Of a stretch of 46,315 nt of DNA, positions 1 through 7,934 are shown one piece after another. Source of the stretch: JAYPWI01 sp038135065. GTDB taxonomy: Bacteria; Actinomycetota; Acidimicrobiia; Acidimicrobiales; Poriferisodalaceae. Both the position numbers and the translations under genes were made by a program. Every line of letters begins with the position of its first letter. Within the stretch, counting starts at the first letter, position 1. The notes beneath the pieces were generated by a model. That model had not been told where the DNA came from. It saw nothing but the letters and a program-made list of their open reading frames with translations, and searched no databases. The stretch spans positions 1-46,315 of the forward strand of contig JAYPWI010000028.1 in the NCBI GenBank assembly GCA_038135065.1, read 5' to 3'.

Positions 1-321
1 TGGACCCCGGTGCCGTCGGCGTTCATCACAAACACCTCGGGGTCGCCGTCACGGTCATTGATGAATGCGATGCGTGTCCCGTCAGGCGACCACACCGGAG
101 ACTGGTCCCGATCTTCGTTGTTGGTTAGCTGTTGGACCCCGGTGCCGTCGGCGTTCATCACAAACACCTCGGGGTCGCCGTCACGGTTACTGGCAAAGGC
201 GATGCGTTCACCGTCAGGCGACCATACCGGACCCCACTCCCTGTCGAAGTTGTCTGTCAGCTGTTGGACCCCGGTGCCGTCGGCGTTCATCACAAACACC
301 TCGAAGTCGCCATCAGGGTTA
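1..321. repeat. 132-bp in-frame tandem repeats encoding propeller blades
   Basis: The word beginning tggaccccggtgccgtcggc starts at 1, 133 and 265, an exact 132-bp period (44 codons). The first two copies are almost identical for over 50 bp; the third has diverged at its end. This is coding repetition within the TolB-like gene and points to recent blade duplication. Confidence 0.85.
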
Positions 322-500
322 CTAGTGAACAGGATCAAGCGATCCACGGGTGGGGCCAACTCCGCTGCCGTAGTCGAGGTCGCTTCTTCAACTGGGGCCG
401 TCTCCGCTTGCGACGGGGCGGGCTCGTCCCCACTGCCGCCGCAGCCCGCAAGTACAGCCGCGACCGCAACCGCCCAAATCAAGAACTTCCGCACACGCAC
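1..500 (-). CDS. TolB-like beta-propeller lipoprotein, 3' end cut by window edge
   Basis: Partial gene reading leftwards off the window. A GTG start at 500 (GTG at 494 is an alternative) gives a short basic start, a hydrophobic helix and a lipobox ending LAGC, followed by a Ser/Thr/Pro/Glu-rich linker, so it is probably a lipoprotein anchored outside the membrane. From about residue 52 it has PD40/WD40-type blades, each with the pattern FVMNADGTGVQQL then PVWSPDG.RIAF, typical of TolB-like propellers that bind partners or sense ligands. Three blade units repeat every 132 bp (44 residues) with nearly identical DNA over about 55 bp. The role is not known; only the fold and location are supported. 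It is divergent from the Rieske fragment. Confidence 0.8.
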   Translation of the reverse strand, partial: MRVRKFLIWAVAVAAVLAGCGGSGDEPAPSQAETAPVEEATSTTAAELAPPVDRLILFTSNPDGDFEVFVMNADGTGVQQLTDNFDREWGPVWSPDGERIAFASNRDGDPEVFVMNADGTGVQQLTNNEDRDQSPVWSPDGTRIAFINDRDGDPEVFVMNADGTGV

Positions 501-560
501 GGTTTAGCAGCCGCCCTGTGGCTGTCGCTCCCGTGTTGCGCCGAGCCAGTAGGAGAAACC

Positions 561-1151
561 ATGACTCCAGATGACAACCTTGTCCGCCACGTAACGTTCA
601 GGGCTGAGCCCTCGACTGATGAGCACACCCTCAGCGTGATCTGCACGACCGATCGGGTGGTGGCCGAGCGGGAGCCGTACGAGCAGGCCATCGTGCCCCA
701 TTGGTGGGGGCGCCACGCAGAGCCCGACGGCACTCCGATCACCACCCATGTCCTCGGCCAGGACGTCGTCAGCTGGACTGGGCAGGGCACGATCACCGAC
801 CGGACCCAGGAGAACCTGGGTCGCAGCGACCGTGGAGTGCAGATGTTCCGGGCCCGTCTCTTCGACGATCTCGACGCGGTTGGCGAGGGGCGCGACCCGT
901 CCGGCCTGGTGCGCGACGAGGCCGCCAACGAGTGCATCCGATTCCCCAATCAGCTCACCCTGGGGTTGGGCGCTGCCCCGACCCCCGAACAGGTTGCCGG
1001 TCGTCTGGCTGCGGTGAAGCGGGTCATGCCCGGCAGCCGACCCGAGGACTACTTCTTCCTCCTCGAGGGCCAGCCCGACGAGGTGCGTGAGGAATGGGAG
1101 TTCGCCCTTGGTCTGCGCGAGCAGGGGCCTCAGTCGAGCATGCGCTCGTAG
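561..1151 (+). CDS. Rieske aromatic oxygenase alpha subunit, C-terminal catalytic part only
   Basis: 196 residues matching the C-terminal half of phthalate 4,5-dioxygenase-type Rieske oxygenase alpha subunits. The conserved run QDVVSWTGQG, then ITDRTQENLG, then SDRGV at about residues 66-95 is characteristic, followed by the usual Arg-rich helix. Full-length members are about 430 residues and start with a CxH/CxxH [2Fe-2S] Rieske domain, which is absent here. The frame upstream of the ATG shows no Rieske homology, only antisense of the neighbouring lipoprotein gene. The ATG has a good ribosome site (AGGAG at 551-555). As it stands it cannot bind the Rieske cluster; it is either a truncated relic or needs a partner in trans. 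Its 3' end overlaps the convergent RraA gene by 22 bp. Confidence 0.65.
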   Translation: MTPDDNLVRHVTFRAEPSTDEHTLSVICTTDRVVAEREPYEQAIVPHWWGRHAEPDGTPITTHVLGQDVVSWTGQGTITDRTQENLGRSDRGVQMFRARLFDDLDAVGEGRDPSGLVRDEAANECIRFPNQLTLGLGAAPTPEQVAGRLAAVKRVMPGSRPEDYFFLLEGQPDEVREEWEFALGLREQGPQSSMRS

Positions 1152-1816
1152 GACGCGCCCATGACCGTGCTGACGGGCTGCCCAGCCTCGATGGATGCGG
1201 CCATTGTCGCTTCGGTGGCTGCGATGCCCTCCGCGACAGCCAGCACCTCGGCGATCTCGGTAGCCCGCACGAACACCATTCCGGTCCCGTCGGCCACCAC
1301 GTAGTCACCTGCCTCGACGGCCACCCCGGCGATGGTGACGGGCCCGCCCCACCGGTGTTCCACGGCCCGCCCTCGAGCGGTGCGAGGGGTGGCCCCGGTG
1401 GCGAACACGGGGTAGCCGATGTCTCTGGCCTCGTCGACGTCGCGCATGGCGCCGTCCACGATCGTCCCGGCCGCCCCCCGCTGGTGGGCGCCGCGGGAGA
1501 GATTGCCGCCCCAACCTGCACAGTCCTGGCGTCCCTGGTGGGCGACCACGATCACGTCATCTCCGGTCGAAGCATCGACCGCGGCCGCCCCGAGGTGGCG
1601 GCCCGCCTCGGGCGCCGGTGGTGGCCCGAGCTCCACGGTCACGACCCGACCGGCGATGGCCGCCGGGCCGGTGAAGGATGCGAGCCCGGTGGCCACCCGG
1701 CCTTCGATGCCGAGACGATCCAGTGCATCGGACACCGCGCAGGCATCCAGGGCCCGCAGTCGAATCACGACCTCACGCACTGCCAGCCTGTGGGAGGAAG
1801 AGCCCTCGGGTTCCAT
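1130..1816 (-). CDS. RraA-family aldolase (HMG/CHA aldolase-like)
   Basis: 228 residues of the RraA/demethylmenaquinone-methyltransferase-like fold. The core motif, GG at 103-104, RG at 113-114, then D121-G and R125-D126, is the metal- and substrate-binding signature of class II pyruvate aldolases that cleave 4-hydroxy-4-methyl-2-oxoglutarate or 4-carboxy-4-hydroxy-2-oxoadipate into pyruvate and an oxo acid. RNase E inhibitor RraA shares the fold, but the catabolic context favours an aldolase. The ATG overlaps the upstream hydratase stop by one base (TGATG), so translation is probably coupled. It would catalyse the last step after the LigJ-like hydratase. Confidence 0.8.
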   Translation of the reverse strand: MEPEGSSSHRLAVREVVIRLRALDACAVSDALDRLGIEGRVATGLASFTGPAAIAGRVVTVELGPPPAPEAGRHLGAAAVDASTGDDVIVVAHQGRQDCAGWGGNLSRGAHQRGAAGTIVDGAMRDVDEARDIGYPVFATGATPRTARGRAVEHRWGGPVTIAGVAVEAGDYVVADGTGMVFVRATEIAEVLAVAEGIAATEATMAASIEAGQPVSTVMGASYERMLD

Positions 1817-2829
1817 CAGCGGGCCAGGGAGGGGAACAGACGGGCCGGGTTCGTCGAGAAGATCGTCCGCTTGTCCTCATCGGTGAGGAACTCGAACCCG
1901 CCGATGATGGGGACCAGGTCATCGGCCGGCCGTCCCGTGTCGAGTCGCAGTGCACCACCGGACCCTGGGACCTCGGACCCGAAGCACATCCGGGCCGGGC
2001 TGCGCTGCTTGATGGCGCACTCCAGGTATGGCTCGTCGTGGGCGCAGGTGTCGTAGAACAGGTTGTTGGACAGGTCCTTCTGCGACAGGTGTGGATCGTT
2101 GGGAATCCACCGGTCGAGAGCGCCGCCACAGTGGCAGATGACCACCTTGAGTTCGGGGTATCGCTCGAACACGTCGCTGTGGGAGAGGATCTGGTTGGCC
2201 CAGTACTGCTCGGCCACGAAGCCCAACTGGTAGCTGTGGGGAACCGGGCCGAAGCGCGGGTCCTGGCAGTTGGTGCCATGGACGATGATGGTCAGCCCCC
2301 GTGACTGGCACTCCTCGTACACGGGGTACCAGTAGGGGTCGGCCATGCCGGGGGAGTTCCGTTGGCCCTCGGGGTCGGGGCTCAGGTACACCCCGTCGAA
2401 TCCGTAGTCGTCGACGCAGCGGGCGAGTTCGTCGAGGCAGTGCGCCGTGTCGGGAGCGTGGGCGTTCTGGGGCAGCATGGCCGCGCCCACGAAGCGGTCC
2501 GGGTGCATCGAGCACTGCTGGTGGATGGCGTCGTTCACCAAACGGGTCCAGGCAGGCAGGATCTCGGGCCCGACGAAACCGAGCATCATGAACGGGCGGG
2601 GTCCGATCACCTGGCGGTCGATGCCCCTGTCGTCGAGCAGGTCGACGTGACGGCCCACGGTGACTGCGAAGTCCTCCTCACCGAGCCCGGCCTCATCCGC
2701 CCCCGCCGTGCCGATCGGGGAGGGCAACCCTTCGTTCATGGCCTGCATGAAGATCATCATGCGACCCATGCCACCCCATGGATGACTGACGTGACCGTGC
2801 ACGTCGAGCACCGGTTGATCGCCGAACAT
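1816..2829 (-). CDS. Amidohydrolase, 4-oxalomesaconate hydratase (LigJ)-like
   Basis: 337 residues of the amidohydrolase-2 (TIM-barrel) family. It begins with the metal motif DVHGHVS and later has IVHGTN, HCGGALDRW and a C-terminal FGSEVPGSG followed by TGRPADDLVP. The last two resemble 4-oxalomesaconate hydratase LigJ more than ACMSD decarboxylases; the length also fits LigJ (about 340). The start at 2829 is chosen because GGAGGAG lies 8-14 bases upstream; ATG 2874 and TTG 2907 are possible but lack this. The gene is followed directly by an RraA aldolase, as expected for the hydratase-aldolase pair of the protocatechuate/gallate 4,5-cleavage route. Hydratase activity is inference from family and context. 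Confidence 0.68.
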   Translation of the reverse strand: MFGDQPVLDVHGHVSHPWGGMGRMMIFMQAMNEGLPSPIGTAGADEAGLGEEDFAVTVGRHVDLLDDRGIDRQVIGPRPFMMLGFVGPEILPAWTRLVNDAIHQQCSMHPDRFVGAAMLPQNAHAPDTAHCLDELARCVDDYGFDGVYLSPDPEGQRNSPGMADPYWYPVYEECQSRGLTIIVHGTNCQDPRFGPVPHSYQLGFVAEQYWANQILSHSDVFERYPELKVVICHCGGALDRWIPNDPHLSQKDLSNNLFYDTCAHDEPYLECAIKQRSPARMCFGSEVPGSGGALRLDTGRPADDLVPIIGGFEFLTDEDKRTIFSTNPARLFPSLAR

Positions 2830-2879
2830 GAACCCCGCTCCTCCCCGTGGGTACCCCCGCCCCGGGGCTACCATCGCCC

Positions 2880-2886
2880 TACGGTA
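2880..2886. promoter_or_regulatory. Overlapping divergent -10 candidates
   Basis: The near-palindrome ctacggtag gives TACGGT on the plus strand (24 bases before the LigB-type gene) and TACCGT on the minus strand (about 50 bases before the LigJ-like start). Both fit the actinobacterial -10 pattern TAnnnT. No clear -35 box was seen. Confidence 0.4.
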
Positions 2887-2908
2887 GGACAATTCGTCTG
2901 GGGGCAAG

Positions 2909-3904
2909 GTGGCCGAACTGGTACTGGGTGTCGGCAGTTCGCACAGTCCGATGGTCAGCCTGTCGGGGGAGCAGTGGCTCGAGTGGGGCCAACGCGACCT
3001 CGAACACCAGGGCCTGTACGACCTCGATGGACACCACCGTTCCTATGCGGACCAGCTGGCGGTCGCCGACGGGTCCATGGCCGCGTTGGTGACCCTGGAT
3101 GCCTGCCTGGCCGGGGCGCAGCGGGTCGAGGCCGCCGTCGCTCGGCTGCGGGAGGCCGTCACCGCGGCGGAGCTCGACGCGGTGATCATCGTGGGGGACG
3201 ACCAGGACGAGCATCTCCTTGCCCCGAACCTTCCCCCCTTTCTCGTCTACTGGGGGGACACCATCACCAACGCTCCCCTCGCCCCGGCGGGGGAGATCCC
3301 GGACCTGTTCCGGTCGTTCCTGCGGAGCTACCGAGAGCCCGAGACCGAACGGCACTACCCCGTCGCCACCGACCTGGCCCTCCATCTGATCGACCGGGCC
3401 TTCGAGGCGGGTTTCGACGTGGCGACCAGCGACTCGTTGCCCCAGCCCGAGCGAGGCATGGGGCACGCATTCGGCTTCCCGGTGCGGTGGCTGGTGACCG
3501 ACGAGGTGCCGATCGTGCCGGTGATGGTCAACACCTACAACCCACCCGCCCAACCCCGAGCCGGACGCTGCCGGGCCTTCGGGGCCATGGTGCGAGAGGC
3601 CGTCGACTCCCTGCCCGATGACCGCAGGGTGGGCGTCATTGCCTCGGGTGGCCTCAGCCACTTCGTCGTGCACGAGGCGCTGGATCGCGATGTGCTCGCC
3701 GCCTTCGGACAGGGCGATCTCGACCGGGTGGTGGACGTCGGTGAGGCCACCTACGTGTCGGGTACCTCCGAGATCAAGAACTGGTTGACCGTGGCTGCGG
3801 CGTGTGAGGGGATGCCGTTCGAGTTGATCGACTACGTCCCCGGTTACCGGACCCCGGCCGGTACCGGTACCGGCCTCGGCTTCGCCTTGTGGCACGGACG
3901 CTGA
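2909..3904 (+). CDS. Class III extradiol ring-cleavage dioxygenase, LigB-type
   Basis: 331 residues of the LigB superfamily, non-haem Fe(II) enzymes that cleave catecholic rings next to the hydroxyl pair. The N-terminal GSSHSP supplies the ligand His12; VGDDQDEH at about 95-102, GHAFGFP near 190, SGGLSHF (His251) and TSEIKNW (Glu288) match the remaining conserved metal and catalytic sites. Start is GTG at 2909 with GGGGG just upstream. It is divergent from the LigJ-like and RraA genes, together giving dioxygenase, hydratase and aldolase. No LigA-type small subunit, LigC dehydrogenase or LigI lactonase is nearby, which suits a gallate-like substrate whose cleavage product enters directly at the hydratase. 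The exact substrate is unknown. Confidence 0.8.
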   Translation: MAELVLGVGSSHSPMVSLSGEQWLEWGQRDLEHQGLYDLDGHHRSYADQLAVADGSMAALVTLDACLAGAQRVEAAVARLREAVTAAELDAVIIVGDDQDEHLLAPNLPPFLVYWGDTITNAPLAPAGEIPDLFRSFLRSYREPETERHYPVATDLALHLIDRAFEAGFDVATSDSLPQPERGMGHAFGFPVRWLVTDEVPIVPVMVNTYNPPAQPRAGRCRAFGAMVREAVDSLPDDRRVGVIASGGLSHFVVHEALDRDVLAAFGQGDLDRVVDVGEATYVSGTSEIKNWLTVAAACEGMPFELIDYVPGYRTPAGTGTGLGFALWHGR

Positions 3905-3968
3905 GCACTCGGGTAGCCACCGGGCACCAGAGCCCTGGGGTACCGTGCCGTTCCGTGGGTGCACGCGC

Positions 3969-4382
3969 ATGACCGACCGAACGCCCCAAGGTCCAGCGAG
4001 CGGCAATGGTCGTCGAACTTCGACGGTGCGGCGTCTCGTCCCGCCCGATCCGCGAACGGTGGGGGAGGAACCCGACTACCGGTTCACTCTGGCCAACGAA
4101 CGGACCTTTCTGGCCTGGATCCGCACCGCCCTGGCCCTGGCCGCTGGTGGTCTGGGGGCGTTACACCTGGTGCCTGGGCAGTACAGCTCGGTCACCATCG
4201 GCATCAGCTTGCTCGTCCTCAGCCTGGCCACCGCAGCGACCTCGTACCGGCGTTGGGCGGTCAACGAGACCTCGATGCGTCTCGGGCAACCCCTCCCGCC
4301 CAGTCGCCTGCCGCAGGTGATGGCGGTGGCCACCACGGTCGTGGCGGTCCTTGCTGCGATTATGTTCCTGGTGGACGGTTGA
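3969..4382 (+). CDS. DUF202 (YidH-like) small membrane protein
   Basis: 137 residues: a Pro/Arg-rich start, then the DUF202 signature LANERTFLAWIRTALALAAGG at about residues 36-55 leading into the first of three hydrophobic segments. The other two are around residues 65-85 and 115-135. DUF202 proteins are inner-membrane proteins of unknown function. The chosen ATG lacks a clear ribosome site. It is followed immediately by a second DUF202 gene, so the two may form a heteromer, as such pairs often occur in tandem. Confidence 0.8.
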   Translation: MTDRTPQGPASGNGRRTSTVRRLVPPDPRTVGEEPDYRFTLANERTFLAWIRTALALAAGGLGALHLVPGQYSSVTIGISLLVLSLATAATSYRRWAVNETSMRLGQPLPPSRLPQVMAVATTVVAVLAAIMFLVDG

Positions 4383-4414
4383 GCCAGGGTCCGCACGGGT
4401 GGCGTGGCCGGAGA

Positions 4415-4771
4415 GTGGCCACCGACCGGCCCGACCACAGCTTCGACGTGGGGCTGCAGCACGAGCGGACAGCGCTGGCCTGGGAGCGCACCGCCATTGC
4501 CATGATGGTGGCCGGGGTGCTCCTCGTTCGCTATGCGGTCGAGGATGCCGTCGCCCTGGTGGCCGTGGCCGGCATGGCCGAGATCGTCGCTGGGGGCGCC
4601 GTGCTGTTGTGGTCGGCCTGGCACTACGAAGAGCTCCACGGCCCGTTGCGGCGGGGCGACGCCGTAGTACACCCGCGAGCCACTCGGTGGATCGGGCTGA
4701 CCACGGTGTGCTTCGTGGGAGCCGCCCTCGTGCTCGCAGTGGTCACCACCGTGGCCGGGGGTGTCGGTTGA
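4415..4771 (+). CDS. Second DUF202 small membrane protein
   Basis: 118 residues from GTG 4415. An upstream TTG at 4379 overlaps the previous stop and would add 12 residues. It contains LQHERTALAWERTAIAMMVAG, the DUF202 signature, and three predicted membrane segments ending at the C-terminus. It lies in tandem with the first DUF202 gene and is probably cotranscribed with it. Molecular function is unknown for the family. Confidence 0.72.
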   Translation: MATDRPDHSFDVGLQHERTALAWERTAIAMMVAGVLLVRYAVEDAVALVAVAGMAEIVAGGAVLLWSAWHYEELHGPLRRGDAVVHPRATRWIGLTTVCFVGAALVLAVVTTVAGGVG

Positions 4772-4808
4772 GCTCCGCTGCCCCCGGGATCGACGGCCCG
4801 GCCGGCAG

Positions 4809-4814
4809 TAGCGT
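4809..4814 (+). promoter_or_regulatory. -10 candidate of a possibly leaderless transcript
   Basis: TAGCGT followed by exactly six bases and then the ATG at 4821. With transcription starting 6-8 bases after a -10 box, the message would begin at or next to the start codon. No ribosome-binding site is visible upstream of 4821, which fits. Confidence 0.45.
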
Positions 4815-4820
4815 GGCCTG

Positions 4821-7070
4821 ATGGCAGGTTCCCCGTTCGCTGGTCGGCGTGAAGATCCACCCCTGTTGCGGGGTCGTGGCACGTTCATCGATGGCCTGCA
4901 GATCCCCGACCTCGACGGAGCGGCCCACGCCGTGTTCGTGCGGTCTACCGAATCCCATGCCCGTCTGATCGGGATCGACGTCGATGACGCCCGACATGCT
5001 CCTGGGGTGATCGCCATCTACGTCGGCCGGGAGGTGAACGGTTGGCCGTTCCCGCCCCGCCTTCCGTCGATGAACGGCGACATGTGGCGACCGTTGCTGG
5101 CGTGGGATGTCGTTCGATTCGTCGGTGAGCCCGTGGCCGTGGTGATCGCCGAGACGAGGGCCGCCGCCGTGGATGCCGCCGAGCTGGTCGAGGTCGACTA
5201 CGACCCGCTGGAACCGGTCACGGACCTGCAGCACAGCCTCACGGGCGAGGTACTGGTCCACGCCCACGCGGGCACCAACGTGTCGCTGGCCTGGGAACTC
5301 GACCCCGTGGCGGCCGAACAGTGGGAGGCCTGTGAGGTCACGGTCGAGTTCGACCTGCGCCACCCCCGCCTGGCTCCTCACCCCATCGAACCCCTGGCCG
5401 GTGCGGCCCGCTGGGGCGACGACGGCCGCTGCACGGCGTGGGTGTGCTCCCAGCGACCTGCTGGAGCCAAGTACGTGATGGAACACCTGTTGGGTCTCGA
5501 GCCCGGCACGGTGAGGGCCATCGCCCCCGACGTGGGTGGTGGGTTCGGGGCCAAGGGGGGGTGGGGCTGTTACCCCGAGGACGTGGTGGTGGTATGGGCC
5601 GCTCGGGAACTGGGCCGTCCGGTCCGCTGGGCTCAGACCCGCTCGGAATCGTCGCTGGCCATGGGGCACGGTCGAAGCTCGGTCCATCGGGTCCGGATCG
5701 GGGGTCGGCGTGACGGGACGATCACCACCTACGAGGTCGATGCCTTGCAGGACAGCGGGGCCTACCCGGCCATGGGAACCAACGTCACCAACAACCTGCG
5801 AAACTCGGGCACGGGCTGCTACGACATCGCCGCTGCGTCGGTCCGGGGAACGTCGGTGGTGACGACCACCACACCGACGGTGGCATTCCGGGGCGCCGGC
5901 CGACCCGAGGCGGCCTGTGACATCGAGCGGGCCGTCGACCGCTTCGCCGCAGAGATCGGGATGGATCCCCTCGATGTGCGCCTGCACAACCTGGTCCCGG
6001 CCGATCGCTTTCCTTATACGACAGCACTCGGCTCGACCTATGACAGTGGTGACTATGCGCGGGCGTTGACCATGGCTGCCAGCGCGGTCGACTACTGGGG
6101 GTTGCGGGCCGAACAGGAGACCCGCCGAAGCTCGGACGCAGGGGGTCGTCTGCTCGGGGTGGGAGTGAGTTGCACCGTCGAGATCACCGGTGGCGGTGAG
6201 GGTGAGCGGGCGACGGCAAGCGTGGACGAGGAGGGCCAGGTGGTGGTCGTGGTGGGGACCTCTCCCCATGGGCAGGGTCACGAGACGACCTTCGCTGCGG
6301 TGGTGGCCGCCGAACTGGGCCTGGAGCCCGATGCGGTGACGATCGCCCACGGCGACACCGATACCTCGCCCCTGGGCGGGGGGACCATCGGATCGAGATC
6401 GGCCCAACTCGGGGGTTCCGCGGCGCGGGGAGCAGCCGTGGATCTGGTCGCAGCGGCCCGGGAGCGGGCGGCCGAACTGCTCGAGGCTGACCCCGACGAC
6501 GTGGTGCTGGACCGTGAGAGGGCCACCTTCCATGTCGTGGGTACCCCGGCCCGGTCCCTGGGATGGGCCGATCTCGGTGCCCTGGCCGTGGATCACCACT
6601 TCCAACCGGTGGGCAAGGCTGGTTCATTCGCCTTCGGGGCGTGTGTGGCTGCGGTGGAGGTCGACCCGGTCACCGGTGAGGTGGACATCAGGTCGATGGT
6701 CACCGTCGACGATGCCGGGGTGATCCTCCAGCCGACCCTGGCCCACGGGCAGGTCCACGGGGGGCTCGGTCTAGCCGTCGGTGCCGCCCTGTACGAGGAG
6801 ATGGTCTACAGCGAGGACGGTGTGCCGCTCACCGTGGGCTTGGCCGACTACGCCCTTGCATCTGCGGCCGAGGTGCCGTCGTTCGACTGCCGTGAGACGG
6901 TGACCCCGTCACCGCTCAACCCGCTCGGTGTGAAGGGCATCGGAGAGTCGGGCACCGTGGTGGCCACCCCGGCCCTGCACAGCGCGGTGCTCGACGCCCT
7001 GGCCCCTGTAGAGGTCACCCACATCGACCTACCCCTCACTCCCGAGAAGATCTGGCGGGCCGCCCGATGA
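4821..7070 (+). CDS. Molybdenum hydroxylase large subunit (xanthine dehydrogenase/CoxL family)
   Basis: 749 residues, full length for the molybdopterin-binding subunit. An Ald_Xan_dh_C domain at about 15-130 carries RFVGEPVAVV, followed by two MoCo-binding domains with VGGGFGAKGG, VAFRGAGRPEA (residues 354-364), GQGHETT and the C-terminal KGIGESGT with the probable catalytic Glu709. The form I CO dehydrogenase motif AYxCSFR is absent, so CO oxidation is unlikely; hydroxylation of an aromatic heterocycle or aldehyde is more probable. The [2Fe-2S] and FAD subunits normally encoded alongside are missing from the whole window. Its stop overlaps the ATG of the intradiol dioxygenase by 4 bp, implying one operon. 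A similar orphan large subunit lies at 30937-33195. Confidence 0.85.
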   Translation: MAGSPFAGRREDPPLLRGRGTFIDGLQIPDLDGAAHAVFVRSTESHARLIGIDVDDARHAPGVIAIYVGREVNGWPFPPRLPSMNGDMWRPLLAWDVVRFVGEPVAVVIAETRAAAVDAAELVEVDYDPLEPVTDLQHSLTGEVLVHAHAGTNVSLAWELDPVAAEQWEACEVTVEFDLRHPRLAPHPIEPLAGAARWGDDGRCTAWVCSQRPAGAKYVMEHLLGLEPGTVRAIAPDVGGGFGAKGGWGCYPEDVVVVWAARELGRPVRWAQTRSESSLAMGHGRSSVHRVRIGGRRDGTITTYEVDALQDSGAYPAMGTNVTNNLRNSGTGCYDIAAASVRGTSVVTTTTPTVAFRGAGRPEAACDIERAVDRFAAEIGMDPLDVRLHNLVPADRFPYTTALGSTYDSGDYARALTMAASAVDYWGLRAEQETRRSSDAGGRLLGVGVSCTVEITGGGEGERATASVDEEGQVVVVVGTSPHGQGHETTFAAVVAAELGLEPDAVTIAHGDTDTSPLGGGTIGSRSAQLGGSAARGAAVDLVAAARERAAELLEADPDDVVLDRERATFHVVGTPARSLGWADLGALAVDHHFQPVGKAGSFAFGACVAAVEVDPVTGEVDIRSMVTVDDAGVILQPTLAHGQVHGGLGLAVGAALYEEMVYSEDGVPLTVGLADYALASAAEVPSFDCRETVTPSPLNPLGVKGIGESGTVVATPALHSAVLDALAPVEVTHIDLPLTPEKIWRAAR

Positions 7071-7912
7071 TGTCGCCCGATGAGCCCCTGGCAGATCCGC
7101 ACAGTGTCGGGGAGCACCTGGCCGAGGTGCTCTCCCGTTACGACGGTTCACCGGATCCGCGTCTCGCTGAGATCACGACCGCAGCTATCCGCCACCTCCA
7201 TGCCTTCGTGACCGAGGTGGGCCTCACCCGTGACGAGTGGTGGGCGGGGATCGAGGCGCTGACCGCGATCGGTCAGCTCTGCGACCCGACCCGGCAGGAG
7301 TTCGTCCTGCTCAGCGACACCCTGGGTGTGTCCATGCTGGTGGAGATGATCAACCACCGGGCCGCTGTGGGGGCCACCGAGCCCACGGTATTGGGGCCCT
7401 TCCACGTGGCGGGCGCCCCCGAACGGGAACTCGGGGCATCCATCGTGGTCGACCCCACCCCCGACGACGAGCCGGTGGTGTTCAGCGGGACGGTGCGCGA
7501 CACGAGCGGGCAACCGGTGGCCGGGGCGCGGCTCGATGTGTGGTCCACGGCGGCCAACGGAAGCTACGACGTGCAGGATCCCGGTCAGACTGCGATGAAC
7601 ATGCGGGGTGTGTTCACGGCCGACGACCAGGGTCGGTACGAATTCACCGGGGTACGACCTGTGGCGTACCCGATTCCCGGTGACGGACCGGCCGGGACGT
7701 TGCTGTTTGCGAACGGGCGGCACAACGTGCGGCCCGGGCACCTCCACATGGTGGTGTCCGCCCCCGGGCACCAGACCCTGGTGACCCACGTGTTCGACCG
7801 TGCCAGTGAGCATCTCGACGACGACCCGGTGTTCGGGGTGAGGTCGTCGCTGGTGCGCGACATGTCCGATGGCCGATGCCGCTTCGACGTGGTGATCCAG
7901 CCCATCGACTGA
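7067..7912 (+). CDS. Intradiol dioxygenase, hydroxyquinol 1,2-dioxygenase-like
   Basis: 281 residues with the N-terminal helical dioxygenase domain (1-110) and the beta-sandwich catalytic domain. The four Fe(III) ligands are visible: Tyr167 in NGSYDVQ, Tyr201 in VAYPIP, His225 and His227 in RPGHLHM. GVSMLVEMINHR and ATEPTVLGPFH in the N-terminal half are typical of hydroxyquinol dioxygenases, which yield maleylacetate; catechol 1,2-dioxygenase remains possible. The start shares ATGA with the Mo-hydroxylase stop; a second ATG at 7070 is equally usable. No maleylacetate reductase is present in the window, so the next step must be encoded elsewhere. Confidence 0.88.
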   Translation: MMSPDEPLADPHSVGEHLAEVLSRYDGSPDPRLAEITTAAIRHLHAFVTEVGLTRDEWWAGIEALTAIGQLCDPTRQEFVLLSDTLGVSMLVEMINHRAAVGATEPTVLGPFHVAGAPERELGASIVVDPTPDDEPVVFSGTVRDTSGQPVAGARLDVWSTAANGSYDVQDPGQTAMNMRGVFTADDQGRYEFTGVRPVAYPIPGDGPAGTLLFANGRHNVRPGHLHMVVSAPGHQTLVTHVFDRASEHLDDDPVFGVRSSLVRDMSDGRCRFDVVIQPID

Positions 7913-7919
7913 GCGAAAC

Positions 7920-7931
7920 GCCCGAACGGGC
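7920..7931. terminator. Small GC hairpin between convergent genes
   Basis: gcccgaacgggc can form a short hairpin in the 22-bp gap between the two convergent stop codons. It is weak and has no T-run, so termination here is tentative. Confidence 0.25.
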
Positions 7932-7934
7932 TGG

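Noticed and set aside
1..330. Evenly spaced direct repeats that could suggest a CRISPR or VNTR array
   Set aside because: The period is 132 bp, an exact multiple of three, and the repeats encode WD40/PD40 blades in one frame of a lipoprotein, with no spacers or cas genes.
4743..6605. 620-codon open frame on the minus strand
   Set aside because: It runs antisense to the conserved Mo-hydroxylase and is rich in Gly/His/Arg/Pro with no domain; it is a shadow of GC-rich codon bias.
4821..7070. Aerobic CO dehydrogenase CoxL
   Set aside because: The form I motif AYxCSFR is absent (AFRGAGR is found) and no coxM/coxS genes accompany it.
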